A stretch of 64,000 nucleotides of DNA from Candidatus Thermodiscus eudorianus (lineage in GTDB: Archaea > Thermoproteota > Thermoprotei_A > Sulfolobales > Acidilobaceae): the NCBI GenBank assembly GCA_015521085.1, contig WAOW01000008.1, positions 1-64,000 of the forward strand, in the 5' to 3' direction. The position numbers were made by a program, and so were the translations under genes. This document shows, piece after piece, positions 63,961-64,000 of the stretch. The stretch's first letter is position 1; each line of letters begins with the position of its first letter. The notes under the pieces were generated by a model. That model was not told the origin of the DNA and ran no database searches. It saw only the letters and a program-made list of their open reading frames with translations.

Positions 63961-64000
63961 CGTCCTCAGCCACCCAGCATGGAATAGACGATGGGCCAGA

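Overview
The window is chromosomal DNA from a hyperthermophilic crenarchaeon. I would place it near the Desulfurococcales or Acidilobales but cannot name a genus. Reasons: crenarchaeal or archaeal ribosomal proteins (eL13, eL21, uL16/L10e, eL40, eL42, eS27, eS30), RNA polymerase subunits F and L, TFS, PCNA, PriS, Fen1, CDC48, GatD/GatE, CDP-archaeol synthase and fibrillarin/Nop5. Further signs are many TTG and GTG starts, TATA boxes about 25-30 nt upstream of leaderless starts, CCA encoded in all six tRNA genes, and bulge-helix-bulge tRNA introns. The DNA is GC-rich.

Layout. 1-1624: CRISPR array of 28 visible 24-bp repeats, running off the left edge. 1625-4420: a short flank, a Cas6-type endonuclease without other cas genes, an unknown membrane protein, tRNA-Asn, a small HTH-like protein and an intronless tRNA-Trp. 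4611-10207 (minus): a complete Dpp/Opp-type peptide ABC transporter. 10.3-20.4 kb: mixed genes (Nudix, HAD, TtuA-like tRNA thiolase, eL13, cupin, Clp1-like RNA kinase, tRNA-Asp with a 187-nt insert, a PLP decarboxylase/MFS pair, a bactofilin-like beta-solenoid protein, a second MFS, a phosphatase, Upp).

20.5-35.3 kb (plus) is a dense informational block: Pus10, eL21, RpoF, DUF655, KsgA, a HemK-like methylase, a SPOUT methylase, Trm14, L10e, Dph2, a METTL5-like methylase, Csl4, DUF2067, RpoL, TFS, PCNA, PriS, a GINS candidate, eL42, eS27, aIF2-alpha and Nop10. Many of these genes overlap by 4-43 bp, so they are probably co-transcribed and translationally coupled. They join rRNA/tRNA modification, transcription, RNA decay, replication and translation initiation.

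35.3-54.1 kb: CarS, a RecA-like ATPase, a secreted Lon-like protease, family-4 UDG, a DPM1-GtrA fusion, tRNA-Glu, eL40, a KH protein, Fen1, CDC48, aEF1-beta with its zinc-ribbon partner, DUF1464 with a beta-RFAP-synthase-like GHMP enzyme, a translin-like protein, intron-bearing tRNA-Tyr and tRNA-Cys, a prenyl synthase and the fibrillarin/Nop5 pair, then eS30. 54.2-63.9 kb: GatD/GatE, PyrG, an ArsR-type regulator, RIO2, DUF460 and S-adenosylmethionine synthetase. The stretches 4421-4610 and 41189-41373 hold nothing I can support.

The most unusual items are: (1) tRNA-Asp, whose insert has a perfect 14-bp clamp and an internal TATA element placed like the promoter of a split-tRNA 3' half; (2) an 11-bp palindrome GAGGGWCCCTC found nine times, far above a rough composition estimate; (3) a CRISPR array whose degenerate repeat and repeat handle imply opposite orientations.
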